Shown: positions 27,985 to 35,539 of the stretch, piece by piece
Layout of the letters: each line of letters starts with the position of its first letter
How positions within the stretch are numbered: the stretch's first letter is position 1
DNA from: Endozoicomonas sp. OPT23
GTDB lineage: Bacteria; Pseudomonadota; Gammaproteobacteria; Pseudomonadales; Endozoicomonadaceae
Direction of reading: 5' to 3'
DNA length: 64,000 bases
Assembly: GCF_009653635.1 (NCBI RefSeq)
Contig: NZ_PPFD01000010.1
Location: 1-64,000, forward strand
Notes under the pieces: generated by a model
Database searches by the model: none
What the model saw: the letters and a program-made list of their open reading frames with translations, nothing else
What the model was told of the DNA's origin: nothing
Translations under genes and position numbers: made by a program

Positions 27985-28046
27985 TAATTGAATATTAAAG
28001 AGCTGTATCTCCGCCATCGGCGGAGATACAGCACATAAATTCGTAT
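27985..28046 (-). repeat. Intergenic palindromic repeat, copy C (in the mgtE-like leader)
   Basis: A perfect 14-bp stem, GCTGTATCTCCGCC (28002-28015) and GGCGGAGATACAGC (28019-28032), has a 3-base loop. The left flank is GTAATTGAATATTAAA and the right flank is ATAAATTCGTATGCCCAGA. It is the best-formed member of the family described in the findings. It lies in the 5' region of the mgtE-like gene and could fold in its mRNA. Confidence 0.75.
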
Positions 28047-28212
28047 GCCCAGATACTTCTGGTCAGCAAGCTTTCAGATATTTGAGTTTTACTCTTTCTG
28101 GATTTTGGGGTGTAAGAAGTGAAGGGAGATAAATCCGAAACATCGAACGGTTTCGGTGAATGCTCAACAAATACCGTCAGACTGGCTATCCACTCCTTAC
28201 CCATCTACTTGG

Positions 28213-28513
28213 AGGTTGGTCGGTATCCATTGGTATTCCTGTAATCAATCAATTTATATGCAGAAAAATAACGGCGGGAAGAATAACGTCGGTGCCAATA
28301 GCTGACAAGATAGTACAACTTACTATACGTCGATGATCGTAAGAAATATTACAACCTGCCCTAAACTCTTAAATAGGACTCACAAGATTGTTAGTTGTTC
28401 TGTACACCTTTGTCAGGAGCTTTATAGGAACTTTCCAGAGCTTTCAAAAACTAATGATGTAACGATATTTATATCAATACTTTTTAATTTATATGAACTA
28501 AGCGAGGTGTACT
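28213..28513. other. Gene-free AT-rich spacer
   Basis: About 300 bases of lower GC than the surroundings, between the mgtE-like leader and the small orphan gene. I find no open frame with a ribosome site, no tRNA and no strong hairpin. The promoter of the orphan gene must be here. Confidence 0.4.
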
Positions 28514-28918
28514 ATGGCAGGTATAGAAGCTGCGGGAATGGCTAGTCACGAGGTTGCTCCTCAGACTCCTCCCAATCCTGAATCTACTCTAAAATCCAAA
28601 TTTAGCTTTTATGGCAGAAGAGTTGCTGCAGTAGCCACTGTGGTCGCAACTTATACTCTAAGTTTCTATGCGGCTGCATACATTTGCAAAGCGATAGGCG
28701 CATATAACAACCCACAAGCATACGATAGTGATGGTCAATATCTTTCTATCTACGAGAGAGGTTATCAGCGCACATCCGAGATTGAGCAGTTGGCCTATTA
28801 TTTAGAGGAAGGTGCCAAACTACCTTTTTCAATCATATATAATATTTGGAGTGACCCTCTATATGGTACTGGCTTTTTAGCTCTTCTCTACAGGTGCAGG
28901 CGTCTGTTTGATAAGTGA
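28514..28918 (+). CDS. Small membrane protein, unknown
   Basis: I do not recognise this 134-aa protein. It has a polar N-terminus rich in Ala/Pro/Glu, a likely transmembrane helix at about 37-62 (VAAVATVVATYTLSFYAAAY) and a second, weaker hydrophobic segment near residues 100-125. GAGGTG lies six bases before the ATG, so it is probably translated. It is AT-rich relative to its neighbours and stands alone, which fits recent acquisition or a lineage-specific gene. Confidence 0.5.
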   Translation: MAGIEAAGMASHEVAPQTPPNPESTLKSKFSFYGRRVAAVATVVATYTLSFYAAAYICKAIGAYNNPQAYDSDGQYLSIYERGYQRTSEIEQLAYYLEEGAKLPFSIIYNIWSDPLYGTGFLALLYRCRRLFDK

Positions 28919-28929
28919 TATGGATAAAA

Positions 28930-28960
28930 AGCTGCAAGTGAAATCACCTGCAGCTATTTT
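28930..28960. terminator. Bidirectional intrinsic terminator
   Basis: AGCTGCAAGTGA pairs with TCACCTGCAGCT (one G-U pair) around AA, with A5 on the left and ATTTT on the right. It ends the orphan gene (+) and the YdgA-like gene (-). Confidence 0.85.
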
Positions 28961-28963
28961 ACA

Positions 28964-30352
28964 TCAGATAGCTGGCAGTGGAATCAGATTACCATTGAGA
29001 TTGGCTTCACCATTGTTCATGGAGAAGTTCAGGGTGTACTTGTCTTCTTCCTGCTTGATCATGCCCTGAGCAGAGAACATTCCCAGCATCATTTGAGCTT
29101 GTTGCTCTGCCATTTCATTAACTTTGCTACTGGTAATGCCACGCTTTCCTTTCATTTTCTGAGCGGCAACAAGAGCCACCAGTTTTTCTGCCAGCTTCTT
29201 GTCAGCACTGGCTGCTGCATCCAGCTGAATGTTGTTCATCCAGAATGCAGAAGATAGCATTTGTGCAGGCTCCAGCTGGTAGTCTGTCAGCTTCAAAGAC
29301 ATATTTGAGTCGAAGCTTCCTTCTGGCAGAGAGAAGTGAATTTTATCGATCTTGAATTCAGGCTTGGCAGCCAGGAACAAAGGTAAAGAATCAGTCATCA
29401 CCTGGTTGATCTGCGCCGGATCAAAACGGCTGTCATGATTCATCAGCTTGATCATTTCCTGGTTATACACTTTATTAAACTCAGTGCTGTAATTCAGCAA
29501 GGTCAGATCAAAGCTAACGTCAGTCAGGTCAAGGTTGCTGGCAGTAACAGCATCAACGCCATACTGCATGGTCATATCGCCTTTGCTGTCATCATCACTG
29601 GTTTCAAACAGGTAGGAAACATTAAGGTTGCTGGCACTGAAGAGGCTTTCATCATTGAGAGCAGCATGGACCGTACCAATGTTCAGCTCAACTTCTCCAT
29701 CGTACAGCAGGTATTCCCTGATTTTCTCCAGATCGATATCTGCGGTCATATTCATGGTCAGATCCGACAACGAAACGTCCTGCTCAACATCCTTGATCAC
29801 CAAAGCATCTGTCACGCCTTCATACACCAGCTGCCCATCATTTCCAGTCCATGCTTTGGACTGATAACCACTGAAATTGATGGTTGTAGCGTCATCTTTG
29901 ATAACGAAAGCCGGAATCACCTCCATAAATGAAAGGCTACCGAACAGACTTACCTGACCTTTCGAAGAGTACAGAGACTCAGTAATTCCGAGTTTTTCCT
30001 GCAGTTCAGCAGAATTAATAACTTCCTGCTGCCAGCTGATACGATTGAGACCAAAACCGTTATTCAGCGTAACTGGGCCGTGATCAACAGAGATCTCTGT
30101 TTCAAACTGAATAGCAGACAGATCAGAAGCCTCAGGAGCGATGGCAGAAGGTTCAATGCTTATTTTGGCAATACCCGCAGAGCTGAACCAGTTCTTTTCA
30201 TACCGGGTCAGTTCAACGTTATAACCTGGTATCTGGTTGATCTGTTCAACCTGCTGCTCAAGCAGAGTTTGAAAAGAGTCACCGGCAAACTTGGGACCGA
30301 TGAGTACACCGGTAGCCACAGCAAGAGACAGGACACTTATGGTTTTTTTCAT
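28964..30352 (-). CDS. YdgA-like DUF945 family protein
   Basis: The 462-aa protein has an N-terminal hydrophobic segment (about 4-22, MKKTISVLSLAVATGVLIGP) and the DUF945/YdgA opening FQTLLEQQVEQINQIPGYNVEL followed by TRYEKNWFSS. The body is beta-rich. E. coli YdgA is an inner-membrane-associated protein of about 500 aa with no settled function. It probably faces the periplasm. Confidence 0.8.
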   Translation of the reverse strand: MKKTISVLSLAVATGVLIGPKFAGDSFQTLLEQQVEQINQIPGYNVELTRYEKNWFSSAGIAKISIEPSAIAPEASDLSAIQFETEISVDHGPVTLNNGFGLNRISWQQEVINSAELQEKLGITESLYSSKGQVSLFGSLSFMEVIPAFVIKDDATTINFSGYQSKAWTGNDGQLVYEGVTDALVIKDVEQDVSLSDLTMNMTADIDLEKIREYLLYDGEVELNIGTVHAALNDESLFSASNLNVSYLFETSDDDSKGDMTMQYGVDAVTASNLDLTDVSFDLTLLNYSTEFNKVYNQEMIKLMNHDSRFDPAQINQVMTDSLPLFLAAKPEFKIDKIHFSLPEGSFDSNMSLKLTDYQLEPAQMLSSAFWMNNIQLDAAASADKKLAEKLVALVAAQKMKGKRGITSSKVNEMAEQQAQMMLGMFSAQGMIKQEEDKYTLNFSMNNGEANLNGNLIPLPAI

Positions 30353-30448
30353 GACTCCACTTCCCTGGAAGAACTACATTGTGATGGAAGCGGAGCAGTA
30401 TAAATAAACAACAGTACAATGTCGTTTAGATTAAACAGATGTTAATAA

Positions 30449-31051
30449 TTATTTTCTAGCCGTTAACAGGAAAACCGGATAGTCCTTGCCATTTTTTGGA
30501 ATGGAATGAATTCTTTTCAATTCCACGTCCTTAAAGCCTGCCACGCTCACCAGTTTCATGATTTTACGGCAATCAAATCCCTTATGGAAAACACCATCAG
30601 CTTCGTCATGAAAGCTGCCATCTTCAAGCTCAAGATCAGCCAGTGCCAAAAAGCCCTTGTCAGCAATCACTGTATATAAACGGGATAAAACCACCGGAAG
30701 GTTTTCAACATGATGCAACGTCATGGAAGATATAACCCCATCAAAACGGGCCTGAGGAATCACTTCGGCCAGGTCAACTGGCATCAATTCCAGCTCGCAG
30801 GGTAGCGCTGGCTTCTTTTCTTCAAGCCGAGCATTCATGGCTGGAGATATATCCACAGCGGTAATCTTGCCAACCTTGGTAGCAACCCTTTCAAGAAGCA
30901 GCCCGGTACCTGAACCGAAATCCATCAGGTGCATATTCTGGTTCAAGGGAACTGACTCAAGAATTGCTTCAGCAATACTGGTCACAACATCAGTTCGACG
31001 TTTTTCCTGCTCATAGCCAGCAGCTTTATGAGCAAACAGGTCAGCACCCAT
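30449..31051 (-). CDS. Class I SAM-dependent methyltransferase
   Basis: The 200-aa protein has motif I MDFGSGTGLLLERVA, motif II TAVDISPAMN, and FDGVISSMTLHHVENL, typical of small-molecule methyltransferases of the Methyltransf_11/25 kind. The substrate is unknown. It begins 13 bp after the TDT transporter stop on the same strand, so the two are probably co-transcribed. TehB, the methyltransferase paired with the TDT protein TehA, has similar size, but I see no specific TehB signature. Confidence 0.85.
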   Translation of the reverse strand: MGADLFAHKAAGYEQEKRRTDVVTSIAEAILESVPLNQNMHLMDFGSGTGLLLERVATKVGKITAVDISPAMNARLEEKKPALPCELELMPVDLAEVIPQARFDGVISSMTLHHVENLPVVLSRLYTVIADKGFLALADLELEDGSFHDEADGVFHKGFDCRKIMKLVSVAGFKDVELKRIHSIPKNGKDYPVFLLTARK

Positions 31052-31064
31052 AGTCAGCTTCTCC

Positions 31065-32027
31065 TTAGCTTTGTGTTTCCGCTACAAAATAGTAGTGAAT
31101 ATAACGGTAAGCAACATAGCAGACCATAGTCGTAGCGACCATCAACTCAAGTCGCCCAAGGTAACCGGCCAGCAGCGCCCAGTTTCCGGCCAGTACTACT
31201 TCAAGCTTTAATAACGCTGTCGCACCAATGACCATAGGGAAGGTGAAAGCAGCGTATCCGGGAGAAAATGGCAGCCTGAGTAATCGGACAAAAGCGATAT
31301 AAACAGAGAATGTCATGATCAGAGCAAGAGGTGCCAGCACTGCTATCAGAATCAATGAGGGTTGCCCGGTAATCGTCAGGTATCCCGCCAGAGACAAGCT
31401 TGCGGGTGCTGCCATTATGGCAAAAGTAGGCAGCACATCTTTAGATAAGCGATCTCTGAAGAGTAAGCGATAAAGCATTACCGGCAGTTTAACTGCGTAG
31501 CAGGTCAGGCCAAATAAAAACAAACCGTAGGCCAGTTCATCATGCCCCATTCCGACACTGGTGACTGATGCAACAATAATTCCTACTGGTGGCACAAACC
31601 AGCTTGGAACCATTAACTCCAGTTGAAAATCCTTCACTCTGTGCCAGATAAAGCCTGCTAAAAGGCCAAGGTGCAGAGCCACAGCTATCAGCCAGAGGCT
31701 TCTGGCAAAAGGCTCAGATAAGGGTAATAACGCCTGGGCAATAACCATGGTCGCCATTGCACAAGTCGGCATAACACTACTGACGACAGGGTGAGACAGA
31801 TCCTGTTTGACCATGGTCGGGTTCAACAAAAACTTGATGATCAGTACCAACACCAGAATGGCTGCAATCAATCCACCAGCCAGCTTAGGCACTGCAGCAT
31901 AGTCAGGAACGATTAAAGACCAGACTGCTCCCAGGCTACTGATTCCCAGAGCTAAACCTCCCAGTGGAGTCGGGACTCGAGCCAAGCTGTTTCTGACTCC
32001 TTTCAACCCGCCATTATTCACATTCAC
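31065..32027 (-). CDS. TDT-family (TehA/SLAC1) membrane transporter
   Basis: A 320-aa protein with about ten transmembrane helices. The N-terminal RVPTPLGGLALGISSLGAVW and the internal MVPSWFVPPVGIIVASVT segment match the tellurite-resistance/dicarboxylate transporter family, which includes TehA and plant SLAC1 anion channels. It probably moves an anion across the inner membrane. First gene of a pair with the methyltransferase and divergent from mutY (109 bp between starts). Confidence 0.85.
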   Translation of the reverse strand: MNVNNGGLKGVRNSLARVPTPLGGLALGISSLGAVWSLIVPDYAAVPKLAGGLIAAILVLVLIIKFLLNPTMVKQDLSHPVVSSVMPTCAMATMVIAQALLPLSEPFARSLWLIAVALHLGLLAGFIWHRVKDFQLELMVPSWFVPPVGIIVASVTSVGMGHDELAYGLFLFGLTCYAVKLPVMLYRLLFRDRLSKDVLPTFAIMAAPASLSLAGYLTITGQPSLILIAVLAPLALIMTFSVYIAFVRLLRLPFSPGYAAFTFPMVIGATALLKLEVVLAGNWALLAGYLGRLELMVATTMVCYVAYRYIHYYFVAETQS

Positions 32028-32136
32028 TTCCTTTCAAATCCAAGCGGAAAACAAACGCTCACTGTAAAACTTTCAAAAGAATGAACAAGCCAGTATTTTT
32101 CAGTATTCGGTTGCCTGATAATGACTCAATCCAATA

Positions 32137-33237
32137 ATGAACAACGCGCAGCGAATGACCAAAGCACCTTCATTGATAAGCCCCTCTTTCGACAGCAGTT
32201 TCAGCGACAAGGTTCTGACCTGGTTTGATGAACATGGTCGTAAGCACCTGCCATGGCAACAAGGCATCACGCCTTATCGAGTCTGGATCAGTGAAATAAT
32301 GCTCCAGCAAACCCAGGTTGCCACTGTCATTCCCTATTTTCAGACATTTATGGAACGCTTTCCTGTAGTTTCTGATCTGGCAAATGCTGAACAGGATGAT
32401 GTTCTGCATCTCTGGAGTGGGCTTGGTTATTACAGCCGTGCCAGAAACCTTCATAAAGCCGCTCAAATGGTTATCAATCAATTTGATGGCGAGTTTCCCC
32501 GTTCCGTTGAACAGTTAATGGAGCTTCCAGGCATAGGTCAGTCCACAGCAGGTGCTATTGCCTCCATCAGCATGGGGATTCAAGCTCCCATTCTGGACGG
32601 AAATGTTAAACGGGTACTGGCTCGATATAACGCAGTGCCTGGCTGGCCCGGTAAATCATCGGTGGCAAAAGAACTCTGGGCCATTGCTGACGAATTGATG
32701 CCAAAAGAGAGAGTAGCTGATTACACTCAGGTCATGATGGACCTTGGTGCAATGATCTGCACTCGCACAAAACCTTCCTGCATGCTCTGCCCTCTGGAAC
32801 AGGATTGCGAAGCTCACCGACGTGGTGAAGAAACGCTCTATCCGGGCTCAAAACCAAAGAAAGATAAACCTGAACGTTCGGTCCGAATGCTGATGGTGGT
32901 TAACAAACACGGTGAGGTTCTGCTGGAAAAAAGACCTGCCACCGGAATATGGGGTGGTTTATGGAGCTTTCCTGAAATTCAGGTTGATGACGAACTGGAA
33001 ACAGAGGCAGGAAGAATCACAAAGCTTGAGCTAAATGGCTATGAAGAGTGGGACTCTTTTCGACACACCTTCAGCCATTACCATCTGGATATTGTTCCGG
33101 TAAAAGCTTTTGTAGAAAACACCTCAGCAGTAAACGACGGAGATCGCTGGCACTGGTTCCAGCCGGATGTACCTTCTGAGCTTGGTCTGGCTGCTCCCGT
33201 CAGTAAGCTTTTAAAGAAAATAAAACAAAGCCTATAA
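32137..33237 (+). CDS. mutY: A/G-specific adenine DNA glycosylase
   Basis: MutY removes adenine mispaired with 8-oxoguanine. The 366-aa protein has the catalytic Glu in [15 protein letters not shown], a helix-hairpin-helix with [12 protein letters not shown], Asp in [13 protein letters not shown], and the iron-sulfur cluster ligands C-x6-C-x2-C-x5-C in [17 protein letters not shown]. The C-terminal NUDIX-like domain that reads 8-oxoG is intact ([10 protein letters not shown]). An ATG at 32155 is an alternative start. yggX, its usual neighbour, lies 3.9 kb downstream. Confidence 0.97.
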   Translation: MNNAQRMTKAPSLISPSFDSSFSDKVLTWFDEHGRKHLPWQQGITPYRVWISEIMLQQTQVATVIPYFQTFMERFPVVSDLANAEQDDVLHLWSGLGYYSRARNLHKAAQMVINQFDGEFPRSVEQLMELPGIGQSTAGAIASISMGIQAPILDGNVKRVLARYNAVPGWPGKSSVAKELWAIADELMPKERVADYTQVMMDLGAMICTRTKPSCMLCPLEQDCEAHRRGEETLYPGSKPKKDKPERSVRMLMVVNKHGEVLLEKRPATGIWGGLWSFPEIQVDDELETEAGRITKLELNGYEEWDSFRHTFSHYHLDIVPVKAFVENTSAVNDGDRWHWFQPDVPSELGLAAPVSKLLKKIKQSL

Positions 33238-33253
33238 ATGATTGTGTAGTGTT

Positions 33254-33280
33254 CATTTGCCTGCCTGAGGCGGGCGAATG
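33254..33280 (+). repeat. Intergenic palindromic repeat, copy D
   Basis: CATTTGCCTGCC and GGCGGGCGAATG form a 12-bp stem with two G-U-type positions and a 3-base loop. The core resembles copy B, but the flanking boxes are not clear. It follows the mutY stop. Confidence 0.5.
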
Positions 33281-33408
33281 ATTCATCAATAACTGTTTCC
33301 TGATCCACACCTCAACGTTTTCCATAACGTTTTTTTCAAACAGTCGTTTATTTTTTATAAACTGTCGCTAAAATCCTCTTATCTGCTCCTAAAAAGAATG
33401 ACATACCA

Positions 33409-34302
33409 ATGTTACGAACGACTCTGGAATCAATGCGCGGTGTTCTGGCCGCTTTGATACTGGCACTGAATACCGTTGTTATCAGTATTCCATTGCTCTC
33501 TTTTGCCATTTTGAAACTGCTTATACCCATACCTGTATTCCGTCGCTTAATGGGAAGGATGGCTGTTCGGTCAGCAGAACTCTGGATCAGCATTAACTCC
33601 TTGTGGATGAAACTGTTGCTGAATCTCGAGCTGGATGTAAGCGGTCTCGATAACCTCAAGCGAGATGGTTACTACCTCGTGACTGCCAATCACCAGAGCT
33701 GGACCGATATCCTGCTGATGCAGCATCTGCTGAACCGTCGCATTCCTTTTATGAAATTCTTCCTGAAGCAGCAGCTGATTTATGTGCCTGTGATCGGTCT
33801 CTGTTGGTGGGCGCTGGACTTCCCGTTTATGAAGCGTTACTCCAGGGAGTACCTTAAGAAACACCCCGAAAAGCAGGGAAAGGACCTTGAAAGTACGCTG
33901 AAAGCCTGCGAAAAGTTCAAAACCATGCCGGTTTCGATCGTGAACTATCTGGAAGGCACGCGGTTCACAGTATCCAAGCACCAAAAGCAGGAATCTCCTT
34001 ATCAGCACCTGCTGAAACCAAAAGCAGGCGGTATCAGCTATGTTCTGAACGCTTTGGGTGAGCAGATCAGAACTCTGTTGAACATCACCATCTACTATCA
34101 CGATAAGCGGATTGGCTTCTGGGACTTGCTCTGCGGACGTATCAGGAGAGTCACTGTTCGTATTGAGCAATCGGAGATTCCAGCGGACTTTTCTGGTCGT
34201 GATTATCAGCAGGACGAACGCTTCAGAAAGGACTTTCAGGTTTGGGTTAACAATATCTGGGAGGAAAAAGACGAGCGACTTAAGAAATTTTCCGCTGATT
34301 AA
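33409..34302 (+). CDS. 1-acyl-glycerol-3-phosphate acyltransferase-like protein (YihG type)
   Basis: A 297-aa membrane acyltransferase of the PlsC superfamily. It has an N-terminal hydrophobic stretch (about 14-42), the catalytic NHQSWTD (His95, Asp100), a KFFLKQQL block and the glycerol-phosphate-binding EGTRFT motif. The FMKRYSREYLKKHPEKQGKD segment and length are like E. coli YihG. It probably transfers acyl groups to lysophosphatidate. Confidence 0.88.
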   Translation: MLRTTLESMRGVLAALILALNTVVISIPLLSFAILKLLIPIPVFRRLMGRMAVRSAELWISINSLWMKLLLNLELDVSGLDNLKRDGYYLVTANHQSWTDILLMQHLLNRRIPFMKFFLKQQLIYVPVIGLCWWALDFPFMKRYSREYLKKHPEKQGKDLESTLKACEKFKTMPVSIVNYLEGTRFTVSKHQKQESPYQHLLKPKAGGISYVLNALGEQIRTLLNITIYYHDKRIGFWDLLCGRIRRVTVRIEQSEIPADFSGRDYQQDERFRKDFQVWVNNIWEEKDERLKKFSAD

Positions 34303-34508
34303 TCACTGACTTCGACTCAACCAAGAGGATTACTCTCGCCTTTCCTAAACCAGGGCTCTGCTACAGCGGGGCCACGTACTTGTATAGTTCACTCTATCAG
34401 TACTCGCACACAATAATAACAATAGGGTTAGTGGCACCAACATAAGGGGAATCATCGTCACTACGCCTTGTCCAATCAGTACACATATTTATATAAGGAA
34501 GTATCAAT

Positions 34509-35429
34509 ATGTTTACGATGACACAGCTAACCCCTAAGTTCTCAGCTCTCTGGCTCGGTTTATTTCTGATGAGCTTTTACGCTAAATCAGACGGTAACAC
34601 TCATCCTGATAATATCAACACGGATGATCAGTGTATTTCTATTCTTACTGACAGCAATGTCCGTGAGCAGCTTGATAGCCTGCCAGCAAACCCTTCAACT
34701 ATTAACAGCTACTCCATAGATAGTGAAGACTGGAAACATTTTGACTTAAATGATTTATGTCTGATCAAACAGGTAGGTGAAAGATTTCTGCTGGTAAGAG
34801 ATAGAGGTGATGCCAGCAAGACAAAAACAATGGGGCTAAAAATTTTCAAACCCGAAGATAATGCTTTGTTGAAAAAAGAGCTCGATGTGTATAACGAGCT
34901 GAAAACGAACCCTATCGTGACAAAGATACATCATGTTATCTCCACCACACACTCCTTCGACCAGGCTTTTATGATATTGGAGGAAAGCCATGAGTCTGAC
35001 GTGTGGAAATATACGAACAAGGCTCGGGAAAAGGGAGTTCCTATAATGAAGAAAACTCTGGTAAGAATAACAAAACAGTTCCTTGAAGGGCTTTCCCTCA
35101 TGCATTCCAAAAATATTTCCCATACTGATTTGCACTCCGGAAATCTCATGTTCGACGCTCATGGAAATGTTAAGCTGGTTGATTTCGATAACGCCGAAAT
35201 CCACCCGGATCAGAACAGCGCAACCCTAAATGTTGGCTATGACTTATATCAAGTTTTTGAACATGTAATATCCCATCTCATGATGTACACCTACATGTCA
35301 GGTCACGAAAGACGGCTATACGAAGACCTTACAAGCGAATTTTCATCTATTGGAAAACAAGGGATAGTTCCAAGAGAAACATACAATCGTCTGATACAAA
35401 GGACGCTGTATAAGCTGGATACTCTATGA
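34509..35429 (+). CDS. Eukaryotic-like protein kinase with a putative export signal
   Basis: A 306-aa kinase-fold protein. Residues about 8-28 form a signal-like hydrophobic segment (FSALWLGLFLMSFYAKS), followed by an acidic stretch. The kinase domain has Lys111 (GLKIFK), a helix-C-type Glu (KKELDVYNEL), the catalytic loop HTDLHSGNLMF (His205, Asp207, Asn212) and DFD in place of DFG. These residues suggest phosphotransfer ability; HxDLHxGN and DFD are more like the aminoglycoside/choline kinase side of the superfamily. AAGGAAG lies eight bases before the ATG. No canonical Gly-rich loop is obvious. No partner gene beside it; selO follows. Confidence 0.65.
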   Translation: MFTMTQLTPKFSALWLGLFLMSFYAKSDGNTHPDNINTDDQCISILTDSNVREQLDSLPANPSTINSYSIDSEDWKHFDLNDLCLIKQVGERFLLVRDRGDASKTKTMGLKIFKPEDNALLKKELDVYNELKTNPIVTKIHHVISTTHSFDQAFMILEESHESDVWKYTNKAREKGVPIMKKTLVRITKQFLEGLSLMHSKNISHTDLHSGNLMFDAHGNVKLVDFDNAEIHPDQNSATLNVGYDLYQVFEHVISHLMMYTYMSGHERRLYEDLTSEFSSIGKQGIVPRETYNRLIQRTLYKLDTL

Positions 35430-35539
35430 AGAAATGTATGAATCAGAATTTCCCTATCTACTCAGGCTGAACTTGGCAGCAATTTCATAGTAAAATACTC
35501 AAGTATTATTCCTATGGAATTGCTGGATCAGGTGACGTT

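Noticed and set aside
27909-28046. Mg riboswitch (M-box or mgtA-type leader) before the mgtE-like gene
   Set aside because: I find only the repeat hairpin and none of the conserved M-box elements. The same palindrome type occurs before unrelated genes.
27995-28204. A 69-aa minus-strand reading frame before the mgtE-like gene
   Set aside because: It runs through the palindromic repeat and has no ribosome site. Its residues come from the hairpin arms.
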